A stretch of DNA of 11,348 bases from Candidatus Hydrogenedentota bacterium (GTDB taxonomy: Bacteria > Spirochaetota > Leptospiria > Turneriellales > J094): positions 1 through 11,348 of the forward strand of contig RFJE01000298.1 in assembly GCA_003695005.1 (NCBI GenBank). Direction: 5' to 3'. The notes beneath the pieces are model-generated. The model saw only the letters and a program-made list of their open reading frames with translations. It did no database searches and was not told the origin of the DNA. Of the stretch, positions 1-7,531 are shown piece by piece. A program made the translations under genes and the position numbers. The first letter of the stretch is position 1. The number at the start of each line of letters is the position of its first letter.

Positions 1-887
1 ATGCAGACGATTATTTTACGCAAACTGCTGCTATGAATATAGGCTTGTTTGCTCGTCAAGATGTTGTTATTTTTGGTGGATTTGTTGTTAAGGAAAGTTC
101 CACACAAGAAGCACCTATTATGGAAATCCAAATTGCTATTTTAGATATTGGAAAGCAAAAGGTAATTTCCGATTTCACGATGAAAAATCCTATTGATAAC
201 ACTATTTTTGAAACTGTAGATAAAATTGCAGAGAGGATTGTAAAGGAAGCTTCTGCGGTGTTACCGAGCAAAGAAGATTTTGCAAAAGGGCGTTTTCATA
301 ATCCAATTCCTTCCTTTGCAGAAATTGCCGTACGTGGCCTTTATGCCCCTGTAGCCATTGCAGCAAATACAAAAGTGCAAAGCAATTCATCTCAAACAAG
401 TGGGGACTTTAAGCAAATTCTTGGATTTCAAGCTGACTTTCATTATTTTGGAATTCTTTTTGAGCAATTAGGGGCATATGCTTCTTTTTGTATTTTAAGT
501 GCCAGTAATAATTTTACCCTAGAAATTGATAATTCTACTATTCCAGTCAATTTGCAAACATTAACTGGTGGGCTTGGCGTTGCTTGGCGGGAAAAGTTTT
601 ACCCGAAGTGGTATGCTCAACCTTGGATCGGGATTGCTTTTAGGGTGGATACTGTACAGTATCAATTACAAAGTGATACTGTAAACATTTATGATACTGC
701 AGGTCGCCCGATTAGCCAGCAAGATTTAAGATCAACCATTCCGGTATTCGCTCTAGGATCTCGAATCGGTTATATGCTAAACCGAAGATTTTCCCTAGAA
801 GCGGGGATTCAATATAATTTATTAATGCTCTCAACGGATTTAAAAAACAGTATTTTAACGGATTTTGGAGTTGGATTTAAATTTTAG
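1..887 (+). CDS. Probable outer-membrane beta-barrel protein with an N-terminal periplasmic domain (5' end missing)
   Basis: The reading frame is open from base 3, so the gene probably begins before the window. The first in-frame ATG, at 33, has no Shine-Dalgarno sequence and no signal peptide follows it, so it is unlikely to be the true start. Numbering from that ATG, residues 1-85 look like an alternating alpha/beta domain (a GLFARQDVVIFGGFVV strand region, then a conserved-looking helix VDKIAERIVKEA). The pattern recalls the CsgG/FlgO/TolB-N type of periplasmic domain, but the resemblance is weak. Residues about 95-284 are rich in alternating hydrophobic and aromatic residues with Gly turns and end in GVGFKF. 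A terminal Phe is typical of proteins assembled by the BAM machinery. This supports an outer-membrane beta-barrel of perhaps eight strands. The lipoprotein gene starts 10 bases after its stop, so the two are probably cotranscribed. The exact function is unknown. Confidence 0.6.
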   Translation, partial: ADDYFTQTAAMNIGLFARQDVVIFGGFVVKESSTQEAPIMEIQIAILDIGKQKVISDFTMKNPIDNTIFETVDKIAERIVKEASAVLPSKEDFAKGRFHNPIPSFAEIAVRGLYAPVAIAANTKVQSNSSQTSGDFKQILGFQADFHYFGILFEQLGAYASFCILSASNNFTLEIDNSTIPVNLQTLTGGLGVAWREKFYPKWYAQPWIGIAFRVDTVQYQLQSDTVNIYDTAGRPISQQDLRSTIPVFALGSRIGYMLNRRFSLEAGIQYNLLMLSTDLKNSILTDFGVGFKF

Positions 888-893
888 GAGGAG
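886..893 (+). promoter_or_regulatory. Strong Shine-Dalgarno overlapping the upstream stop codon
   Basis: AGGAGGAG begins inside the TAG stop (885-887) of the upstream beta-barrel gene and lies three bases before the ATG at 897. It fixes the start of the lipoprotein gene and suggests translational coupling of the two envelope genes. Confidence 0.8.
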
Positions 894-896
894 AAA

Positions 897-3440
897 ATGA
901 TCCAAAATAAAAAATATCTCTACATAAAAATTTTTTTAAGTATTGGATTATCTTTTTTCCTGCAATTTTGTGCTCAGCCGGCAAAACTAAATCTTCAAAT
1001 GGAACTAAAAGATTTAACGCCACCACGCATTATTAGTGTTACCCCGTTAGATGGATCAACCGAAGTTACAGATAAGCCGAATATCGTCATTGTTTTTAAT
1101 GAAGCCATGGATGCTGCTACTTTAAATAGTGCCACAGTTACGATTCAGTCGGAAAACGGAACCCCTGCAACAGGCAAGTACGACTATGATGATAGTACTT
1201 ATACATTGACGGTGCAAATTATTGAAAGTCTGTATTTAAATACAAAGTATACAATCCAAGTTACAAAAGGGGTAACGGATAAAGCAGGGAATCCAATTGA
1301 ACCTTTTAGCAGTAGTTTTACCACAGATGTATGTCCAAAGGCAAAAAAAGGAAAACCTGTGTTTAATTATAATATTACGAGTTTAGCAAAAATTGGTTGT
1401 ACGCTTTTTGTGGGGGGAGCCTTTACTTCTGTAAGCCAAGGATATAGTTATGGAGTTGCTTTAGATCCTAACTCGGGAGAGAAAATGCCTTCTTTTACGT
1501 ATGAAGATATTAATGGACCAGTAAATACCGTAGCACCGGATGGAAATGGTGGTTGGTACATAGGCGGAAGTTTTACAAAAATTGGTCGTTATAGTCGCAA
1601 CAGGCTTGCACACCTTGCTGCCAATGGAGAAGTTTTACCGTGGAATCCAAGTGCTAATGGCGATGTGTATAAAATTATAGTTTCCGGAAGCACGGTTTAC
1701 ATTGGAGGAGCGTTTACAGAAATTTCCGGAGTAAGTCGATCGGCTTTAGCTGCTGTGGATACCAGTGGAAATGTATTAAGCTGGAATCCGCAGGTTGGTA
1801 TAACGTCGGGCAGTCCTATTGTTTTTGTTTTATTAGCATCTGGCAACACGATTTATGTCGGGGGAATTTTTTCTACCATCAATGGCCAAAGTAGGAATAA
1901 TCTTGCCGCTGTGGATACAAGTGGGAATCTATTAAGTTTTAATCCAAATCTGGATAATGCTGTATATGCCCTTGCTATTTCGGGAACTACCTTATATGTT
2001 GGAGGAGATTTTACAACCGTAGGAGGAGGAAGTACAACCCGCAATAAACTGGCTGCTTTTGATACAAGCACGGGAAATATCACTGGTTGGAATCCAAATG
2101 CAAATGCTCGGGTAAGTGCCCTTGCTGTTGTGGGCAGTAATATTTATGTTGGTGGGCAGTTTACCAGTATTGGAGTACAAACGAGAAAGCGTTTAGCGGC
2201 TGTGGATGCTAGTGGAGCTGTAAAAGCGTGGAACCCCGAGATGGATAACAATGTGTATACATTAACGGCGATTGGTAATACTCTTTATGTAGGGGGAAAG
2301 TTTCAAAATGTTGGCTGTGCATCTGGATGTGATATTATCCCGCAAATAAGCCGAAACTACGTAGCTGCCTTTGATACTAGTACGAATACATTATTAAGTT
2401 GGAATCCTAATACAAACAATCAAGTAAATGTATTAGCTTCCTCGAGTACGGCTGTATATGCAGGTGGTTTTTTTACAGGAGTTGCTTCTCAAACAAGAAA
2501 TTATTTAGCAGCCGTAAGTACCGATGGAACCATTTTAAGCTGGAATCCGGATGTAACCGGATCAGAAATTAAAGCCTTGCTGGCATCTAATTCGACCATA
2601 TATGTAGGCGGTACTTTTAGCCAAGTAGGGGGCACAACACGCAACAATTTAGCGGCTGTGGATTTCAATGGGAATGTAACTTCTTTTAACCCTAATGTAT
2701 CCGGAGGGGTGAACGCCCTTGCTCTTATAAATTCAACTTTATACATTGGTGGTGGATTTACAACAGTAAGTACGACCACTCGTAATTATTTAGCTGCATG
2801 GGATTTATCTACAAATTCTCTTGCTACTTTTAACCCAAATTTAGATTCTGCTGTGTTTTCTTTAGCTACTTCGGGAACTACTTTATTTGTCGGAGGAGAT
2901 TTTACAATGGTAGGAGGAAGTACATCGCGCAATAGACTGGCTGCTTTTGATACAAGTACTGGTACCTTGCTTAGTTGGAATCCGAATGTAAATAACCGGG
3001 TAAGCTCTTTTCTTGTGTCCGGAAATCGTATTTATATGGGAGGACTGTTTACTCTCGTAGGAACTACAGCGCAAAATTATGCAGCTTCTGTTCAAATTGA
3101 TAGTACTTGTTTAACAAGCTATTCTTCCACATGTTTACTGCCCTGGGATCCGGGGATTACCGGCACAGGAGCTCCGGAAGTGAGTGCTTTAGTCATGTAC
3201 AATTCTATTATCTATGCTGGGGGTTCTTTTACAGGGGTAGCAGGCTCTAGCCAAAAGTATATAGCGGCATTCGATGAAAATGGTACTTTACAAAGCTGGA
3301 ACCCGGGTCCGGATAATTTTATATTTGCCTTGCTTGCGTCGGGCTCAACTATTTATATGGCGGGTAGGTTTACCACCCTAGCAAGCAGTCCGCACTTTTA
3401 TTTAGCTTCGGTGAATACAGATGGAACGATTAATTGGTAA
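897..3440 (+). CDS. Lipoprotein with Ig-like (Big_5) domain and 14 beta-propeller-type repeats
   Basis: An 847-residue predicted surface or periplasmic lipoprotein. Residues 1-24 are a basic-then-hydrophobic signal peptide ending LQF, followed by Cys25 as the candidate lipidated residue. Phe at -1 is unusual for a lipobox, although spirochaete lipoboxes are loose. Residues 41-144 match a bacterial Ig-like Big_5/SbsA fold (TPPRIISVTPLDGSTEV, VFNEAMD, TKGVTDKAGN). From about residue 155 to the end are 14 repeats of 45-57 residues built on V..L..SG..IYVGG.FT.VGG..RN.LAAVD..G.L.SWNPN. They resemble the delta-60/DUF5122 propeller repeats. Fourteen units would suit two seven-bladed propellers, but this is inferred. 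There are no catalytic residues; binding or adhesion is plausible but unproven. Six further Cys fall in three local pairs: 146/168, a CX3C and a CX7C. The last 11 bases overlap the AAA ATPase gene on the other strand. Confidence 0.8.
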   Translation: MIQNKKYLYIKIFLSIGLSFFLQFCAQPAKLNLQMELKDLTPPRIISVTPLDGSTEVTDKPNIVIVFNEAMDAATLNSATVTIQSENGTPATGKYDYDDSTYTLTVQIIESLYLNTKYTIQVTKGVTDKAGNPIEPFSSSFTTDVCPKAKKGKPVFNYNITSLAKIGCTLFVGGAFTSVSQGYSYGVALDPNSGEKMPSFTYEDINGPVNTVAPDGNGGWYIGGSFTKIGRYSRNRLAHLAANGEVLPWNPSANGDVYKIIVSGSTVYIGGAFTEISGVSRSALAAVDTSGNVLSWNPQVGITSGSPIVFVLLASGNTIYVGGIFSTINGQSRNNLAAVDTSGNLLSFNPNLDNAVYALAISGTTLYVGGDFTTVGGGSTTRNKLAAFDTSTGNITGWNPNANARVSALAVVGSNIYVGGQFTSIGVQTRKRLAAVDASGAVKAWNPEMDNNVYTLTAIGNTLYVGGKFQNVGCASGCDIIPQISRNYVAAFDTSTNTLLSWNPNTNNQVNVLASSSTAVYAGGFFTGVASQTRNYLAAVSTDGTILSWNPDVTGSEIKALLASNSTIYVGGTFSQVGGTTRNNLAAVDFNGNVTSFNPNVSGGVNALALINSTLYIGGGFTTVSTTTRNYLAAWDLSTNSLATFNPNLDSAVFSLATSGTTLFVGGDFTMVGGSTSRNRLAAFDTSTGTLLSWNPNVNNRVSSFLVSGNRIYMGGLFTLVGTTAQNYAASVQIDSTCLTSYSSTCLLPWDPGITGTGAPEVSALVMYNSIIYAGGSFTGVAGSSQKYIAAFDENGTLQSWNPGPDNFIFALLASGSTIYMAGRFTTLASSPHFYLASVNTDGTINW
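1359..3437 (+). repeat. Fourteen tandem propeller-blade repeats within the lipoprotein gene
   Basis: Each unit of about 138-170 bases encodes a YVGG.FT core followed by RN.LAA(V/F)D and S(W/F)NPN. Units 7 and 12 carry Cys-containing insertions. Most units have diverged at DNA level, but units 5-6 (from 1953) and 11-12 (from 2844) remain visibly similar at nucleotide level. The unit count was made by eye from the YVGG and WNP landmarks. Confidence 0.8.
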
Positions 3441-5076
3441 TCCCTTCGGGCAATAAACTTTTATCGGTGCATTCTCGAATGGCTGCTTCTTTTTGGCGAT
3501 CGATGTCTTCTTGGTACTGGGGCGATAAAAAGTTTTGAATTACATGATTGAGTAATTCTTGCGAAATTTTGTCCTGTTCTTGGATCATAGCTTCCCGTGC
3601 TGCCCGAATTAAAATGGCTTCTATATCAGCTCCGGAAAGTCCACGTTGATAGGGATCCCTAAAATATAAGTGTTTTGTTGCAATGCCATTTTTCCGGCCT
3701 AAAGCATGCATAAACTCTTGCTTTTCTTCGTCGGATTCTGGATAAAAAAGGGGAATATGCTCTTCTGCCCTGCCTTGCCTTTTTAAGTCCACGGGTAACA
3801 AATCCGGTCTTGATGTCATTAAAAACCAATGGATTTTACCACGGTATTTTGTATCACTCATAAACGCTGCTAAACTAGCAAACACACGTTGAGAAGTGCC
3901 TGAATCTCCTGACATTTGCCGATTGCCTAACATGGCATCGGCTTCGTCAATGACAACGGCAATTGGATACGCCGTTTTTAATAAGCCAATAATGATCTCT
4001 AAATTCGACTCGGTAGCCCCGACCCACTGACTTCTAAAGTTTCGAAACTTAACCACAGGAATTCCAATTTCTCCGGCAACTGCTTCTACTAAAAATGTTT
4101 TTCCGGTGCCAACAGGGCCGCAAATTAAATATCCCATTGGTAAATACTCTGTTTTGTTTTGGCGAATCAATTGGATAATTTTTTTAAATTTTTCTTTCGC
4201 CGCTTTATGGCCTGCGACATGAGATAAATTAAATTTTGGCTCAAGAAATTCTAGCAAGCCCGCACATTCTTGCTCTATAAAATCTTTTTTTCTTTCTTTA
4301 ATAGTTTCTACTGTAATTTTTTCTTTTTGCGCATTCGCTTTTAAAAACATTTGCTCTAGCGCAATTAAAGAAAGTCCCGCCGTGTTTTTCGCAATATAGT
4401 CAGCTTGTAAGTTGGTAATATTCGAGTACTTCTTTAATTGGTGGATGGTAAACATCTTCCGCGCTGCAAAATTAGGTTGTGGAATTTCCACAGTAAATAC
4501 ATAAGGACTGCGCACAAGGGATTGGTTTAAGTCGGAAAGATGTCTAGCAATAAGTAAAACCCGAATTTGCTTTTCAATAAAAATTGGATGAGAAGACCAT
4601 TTATCAAGAGTAGTCCATAAATATCTTGCTTCTGCATGGAAACTTGTTTCTAATTGAGGAAATAACAATTCTGCATACTGTACAATTAACAGTGTCGATT
4701 TATTTTCTAAAACGGCTTTTTGCAAATAACTGTGCAAAATAGAAAAGGCGGGCATTGGTTCTCGGGGAATATTGTTGGAAAAGTTTGTTCCATGGAAAGC
4801 ATCATAAGCTTCTAAACTCGTTAAAAAATTACGTTGATCTTCTTCGCGGAAAAAACGGATGCCTGATTGCAAGTCATAGCTAACGATGGTGTGAAACTTT
4901 TTTTCGTATTCTTCAAATAAAAGTTTTGATAATCGAGATGATTCTCCATCCATAGGATCGGGAATAATATCCCGAGTATTCCCATATAAAATGCCTACGG
5001 CAGATGTGCCGGCAAATAAAGCTTCGTTTAATTCTTCTAACCATGGCGAAAAGGGATCGAGTTGTGTTTGTTCCAT
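3430..5076 (-). CDS. AAA-type ATPase with degenerate N-terminal AAA-like module
   Basis: I chose the ATG at 5076 (548 residues) because it forms a TAATG overlap with the Nudix stop codon. A TTG at 5088 would add only four residues. The C-terminal half is a complete AAA module: Walker A GPVGTGKT (about 320-327), Walker B AVVIDEAD (about 373-380), sensor 1 region LMTSRPD with Ser where Asn is usual, a candidate arginine finger in KRQGR (about 432-436), and a sensor 2 helix GLSGADIEAIL (about 479-489). The N-terminal 250 residues have the strand pattern of a AAA fold (VGILYGN, STLLIVQYAELLF, IRVLLIARHLSDLN) but no Walker A. This architecture recalls Ycf46-like or other tandem AAA proteins with a dead first ring. 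It has no protease domain and no membrane segment, so it is not FtsH. It is probably a cytoplasmic remodelling ATPase with unknown substrate. It is the last gene of the long minus-strand operon. Confidence 0.8.
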   Translation of the reverse strand: MEQTQLDPFSPWLEELNEALFAGTSAVGILYGNTRDIIPDPMDGESSRLSKLLFEEYEKKFHTIVSYDLQSGIRFFREEDQRNFLTSLEAYDAFHGTNFSNNIPREPMPAFSILHSYLQKAVLENKSTLLIVQYAELLFPQLETSFHAEARYLWTTLDKWSSHPIFIEKQIRVLLIARHLSDLNQSLVRSPYVFTVEIPQPNFAARKMFTIHQLKKYSNITNLQADYIAKNTAGLSLIALEQMFLKANAQKEKITVETIKERKKDFIEQECAGLLEFLEPKFNLSHVAGHKAAKEKFKKIIQLIRQNKTEYLPMGYLICGPVGTGKTFLVEAVAGEIGIPVVKFRNFRSQWVGATESNLEIIIGLLKTAYPIAVVIDEADAMLGNRQMSGDSGTSQRVFASLAAFMSDTKYRGKIHWFLMTSRPDLLPVDLKRQGRAEEHIPLFYPESDEEKQEFMHALGRKNGIATKHLYFRDPYQRGLSGADIEAILIRAAREAMIQEQDKISQELLNHVIQNFLSPQYQEDIDRQKEAAIRECTDKSLLPEGITN

Positions 5077-5546
5077 TATCGTATCCAATCATAGCGCTTG
5101 TAAAGAACAGGACGTTCGCCTCGGATAACGGCAAGAACTTGCTCTTTACAAGCCGGAAAAAAAGAAATTTTTTCAAATTGATCAATAGGAATCCATTCCC
5201 AACCAATTAAAGCACCATCGGGTAAAGTTTGGATTTCCCCGTAAATTTTCTCTACGGAAAAAGCTAATTGGAACACCTGTGATTTAGGTGTTCCTACCGG
5301 CGGCACGGACTCTCCTGTAAATAAAAGATCACCGACACCTATGTCTAAACCGAGCTCTTCTCGCCATTCTCTTCGTAAAGAGTCTTTCGCTGTCTCTCCG
5401 GCTTCCTGGCCACCGCCGGGCAATAAGTAGTATTCTCTCCCATATTTACGGTGTTTTACTAATAAAATATTCCCGTTTTCAATGTATAGGCCGGCGACGC
5501 GCAAACGAATTTTAGGTGAAAATTTCTTTGGCCGATACGCCCTCAT
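5076..5546 (-). CDS. Nudix hydrolase
   Basis: A 156-residue protein with a full Nudix box at residues 45-67 (G-x5-E-x7-REWREELGL). It has the metal-binding RE..EE glutamates, but Trp occupies the usually aliphatic position after RE. The preceding LLPGGG and the N-terminal strand VAGLYIENGNILLVKH are typical of the fold. Family members hydrolyse nucleoside diphosphates linked to another group (NTPs, oxidised nucleotides, ADP-ribose, nucleotide sugars); the sequence does not reveal which. Its ATG lies within the ATGA overlap with the biotin carrier gene, and its TAA overlaps the AAA ATPase ATG, so it is coupled on both sides. An alternative is an RppH-like or MutT-like role; the small size and lack of extra domains do not decide. 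The Nudix family call is firm, the substrate is open. Confidence 0.9.
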   Translation of the reverse strand: MRAYRPKKFSPKIRLRVAGLYIENGNILLVKHRKYGREYYLLPGGGQEAGETAKDSLRREWREELGLDIGVGDLLFTGESVPPVGTPKSQVFQLAFSVEKIYGEIQTLPDGALIGWEWIPIDQFEKISFFPACKEQVLAVIRGERPVLYKRYDWIR

Positions 5547-6052
5547 GATTCTTCTCGCAACACAGCTAGAATCATTCCGGCATCTGTTTGCACTCCTTCG
5601 GTTGCATGGACTTCTTGTAAAACACCGGATCTTGGTGCTTTTAGCGAATGCTCCATTTTCATGGCATCTAATACGAAAACAGTTTCTCCTTCTTCTACAA
5701 AATCACCTGCTTGCTTCAGCACACGAATAATTTTACCTGGTAAAGGGGCAAGAATTTGGTTTCCTTTTGCTTTTGCTTCTTGTAAAGTAGAAGAGGATAC
5801 AATAGCAAAGCAAGCATGATAGCCATTTGCTGCCATCGTAAGAATTTGATTTTGACTGTCGATTTGGTAATAACCTTCTAAAACTTTTCCTTTGTATTTT
5901 AAATAAAACTTTCCGCCATTGGCATCTACTGCTTTAAATTCTATTTGGTATGGATTTGCTTTTTCAGAAGAAAGTGGACGAATCCAAGAGCTTGCTACAT
6001 CATACGAAAAAATTTCTCCATGCTGATCTTTCTTTTCGAAATGTACAATCAT
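5543..6052 (-). CDS. Biotin carboxyl carrier protein (biotinyl-domain subunit) of an acyl-CoA carboxylase
   Basis: A 169-residue protein. Residues about 98-166 form a biotinyl domain: ILAPLPGKI, a VEEGETVFVLDAMKMEH hairpin with the biotin-accepting Lys132 in AMKM, and the partner half APRSGVLQEVHATEGVQTDAG. The first 95 residues are beta-rich (YQIEFKAVDANGGKFYLKYKG) and sit where acyl-CoA carboxylase alpha chains carry the BT domain that docks onto the carboxyltransferase. Here this part is encoded separately from the biotin carboxylase, whereas propionyl- and methylcrotonyl-CoA carboxylases usually fuse them. The start ATG overlaps the biotin carboxylase stop (ATGA), consistent with stoichiometric production. 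Biotin should be attached by a BirA-type ligase encoded elsewhere. A lipoyl domain is excluded by MKM around the lysine. Confidence 0.88.
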   Translation of the reverse strand: MIVHFEKKDQHGEIFSYDVASSWIRPLSSEKANPYQIEFKAVDANGGKFYLKYKGKVLEGYYQIDSQNQILTMAANGYHACFAIVSSSTLQEAKAKGNQILAPLPGKIIRVLKQAGDFVEEGETVFVLDAMKMEHSLKAPRSGVLQEVHATEGVQTDAGMILAVLREES

Positions 6053-7530
6053 CTGGAAACCTCACTGCTCGAAAAATAAAATATACTTGGTTCGTCAAAT
6101 AACATAAAGTTTCGTCTATCTCCTAAATCGGAAGATAAAGTATTTGCTAAATGAGCATAATACAACATCGCTGCCATATCCACATGTAATGGATTTGGCT
6201 TTAAGGTGGTTAGCATTTCATATACTGCTTTTGTGTGCATATTCTCTTGAACAAAAATTGGATGATGCAGCAAGTGGATTAAAAGTGGGATATTAGAATC
6301 GACTCCTAAAATAATAAATTCTTGCAATGCCTCGGTTAATTTTTCGATGGCTTCTTTTCTTGTATTTGCACGCACAATAACTTTTGCTAGCATATTGTCA
6401 TAATGTGGTGAAACAATAGAGTGAGTGTCGTAACCACTATCGATGCGAAGCCAATCTCGATTTTTCGGTTCCATCCACTTTAAAATTTCTCCGGCCGAAG
6501 GCTGGAATGAACTATCCGGCTTCTCGGCACAGAGTCGTGCTTCGATAGCAACACCTTTTTCTATAACTCCCTCATAACGCCCGGTAAAGCCTGCTGCAAT
6601 TTTAAGTTGCTCCTCGACTAAATCCATTCCTGTTATTTCTTCGGTGATTGTATGCTCAACTTGCAAGCGGGTATTCATTTCTAAAAAATAAAACTCATGT
6701 GAATTAGGGTCATATAAAAATTCCACCGTTCCTGCGCCAGTGTACTGAACAGCATTGGCTAAATGCACAGCGGCTTCTCGTAAATTTTTTCTTACTTCTT
6801 CGTCTAAACCGGGGGCAGGGGCTTCTTCTATAATTTTTTGATTGTTTCTTTGCAACGAGCAATCACGGTCGGAAATAGCAAAATTTTCGCCATTGGCATT
6901 GCCTAAAATTTGTACTTCCACATGGCGACATTTTGTAAGATAGGATTCTGCTAGTACAGTAGGGTTGCCATAAAGCCTTTTCGCTTCTTCTTGCAGCGAA
7001 AGAAGAGTCTCTCTTAATTGATTTTTATGTTCAACAATTCTCATGCCTTTGCCGCCCCCCCCGCTAGCAGCTTTTAGTAAAACAGGAAAGGTCATGGCTT
7101 CGATTTCAGAAAGAGTTTTTAGATTTGCTTCTACTCCTTCTAATACCGGGACACGAGCTTTTTTAGCAAGTTCTTTGGCTTCTTTTTTATCTCCCATCTT
7201 GGCAATCACTTCCGGTGTTGGCCCGATAAACAAGATACCTGCTTGCCTACATTGTTCAGCAAAGTCCGGGTTTTCCGCAAAAAATCCATACCCCGGATGA
7301 ATGGACTTTGCGTTTGCTTTTTTGGCAAGCATGATAATTTCATTTGCATCGCGAAATTGCCCCGATACAGATAAAACCTGACTAGCTCCTTTTGTATAGG
7401 GGGCATATTTTTCCTCTTTATCTTTTAAAGCAATTACATCAATGCCGATTCTCCGACAAGTGCGAATTACTCTTTGTGCAATTTCTCCGCGATTGGCTAC
7501 GAGTAAAGGTGAAAGTTTTTGAATATCCAT
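6049..7530 (-). CDS. Biotin carboxylase subunit of an acyl-CoA carboxylase
   Basis: A 493-residue ATP-grasp enzyme that carboxylates carrier-bound biotin using ATP and bicarbonate. Visible landmarks are the N-terminal VANRGEIAQRVIRTCRRIGI, HPGYGFFAENPDFA (79-91), the glycine loop SGGGGKGM (156-163), RDCSLQRNNQK (222-232), and the catalytic EMNTRLQVEHT segment (284-294) with its Glu, Asn and Arg. The C-terminal IEARLCAEKPDSSFQPSAG includes the conserved Arg. The protein is about 45 residues longer than E. coli AccC; the tail from about 448 may be a linker left from a fused alpha subunit. The segment KDKEEKYAPYTKGAS (36-50) departs from the usual pattern containing D..A.H...AD. Its ATG follows the hpt stop by one base and its TGA overlaps the carrier gene. 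No carboxyltransferase lies in the window, so acetyl-, propionyl- or methylcrotonyl-CoA specificity is undecided. Confidence 0.9.
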   Translation of the reverse strand: MDIQKLSPLLVANRGEIAQRVIRTCRRIGIDVIALKDKEEKYAPYTKGASQVLSVSGQFRDANEIIMLAKKANAKSIHPGYGFFAENPDFAEQCRQAGILFIGPTPEVIAKMGDKKEAKELAKKARVPVLEGVEANLKTLSEIEAMTFPVLLKAASGGGGKGMRIVEHKNQLRETLLSLQEEAKRLYGNPTVLAESYLTKCRHVEVQILGNANGENFAISDRDCSLQRNNQKIIEEAPAPGLDEEVRKNLREAAVHLANAVQYTGAGTVEFLYDPNSHEFYFLEMNTRLQVEHTITEEITGMDLVEEQLKIAAGFTGRYEGVIEKGVAIEARLCAEKPDSSFQPSAGEILKWMEPKNRDWLRIDSGYDTHSIVSPHYDNMLAKVIVRANTRKEAIEKLTEALQEFIILGVDSNIPLLIHLLHHPIFVQENMHTKAVYEMLTTLKPNPLHVDMAAMLYYAHLANTLSSDLGDRRNFMLFDEPSIFYFSSSEVSR

Positions 7531-7531
7531 T

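Noticed and set aside
33..35. ATG at 33 as the true start of the first gene
   Set aside because: The frame is open to the window edge, no Shine-Dalgarno precedes the ATG, and an exported barrel protein should have a signal peptide, which is absent after this codon.
1853..3095. Minus-strand open frames inside the repeat lipoprotein gene
   Set aside because: They mirror the repeated codons of the real gene, lack ribosome binding sites and resemble no known protein.
1359..3437. CRISPR array or DNA-level satellite repeat
   Set aside because: The periodicity is in protein coding units of 45-57 codons, with strong synonymous divergence and no constant short repeat with spacers.
3441..3450. TCCCTTCGGG as a terminator at the convergent junction
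   Set aside because: The stem is only two or three base pairs and is not followed by a T-run.
3430..5076. FtsH-type protease
   Set aside because: There is no zinc-protease HEXXH motif and no membrane segment; only the AAA core is shared.
5086..5088. TTG as start of the AAA ATPase gene
   Set aside because: The ATG four codons downstream forms a TAATG overlap with the Nudix stop, matching the coupled junctions elsewhere in the operon.
7043..7300. Plus-strand open frame opposite the biotin carboxylase gene
   Set aside because: It is a shadow of the conserved glycine-loop region; the minus-strand frame carries all recognisable motifs.
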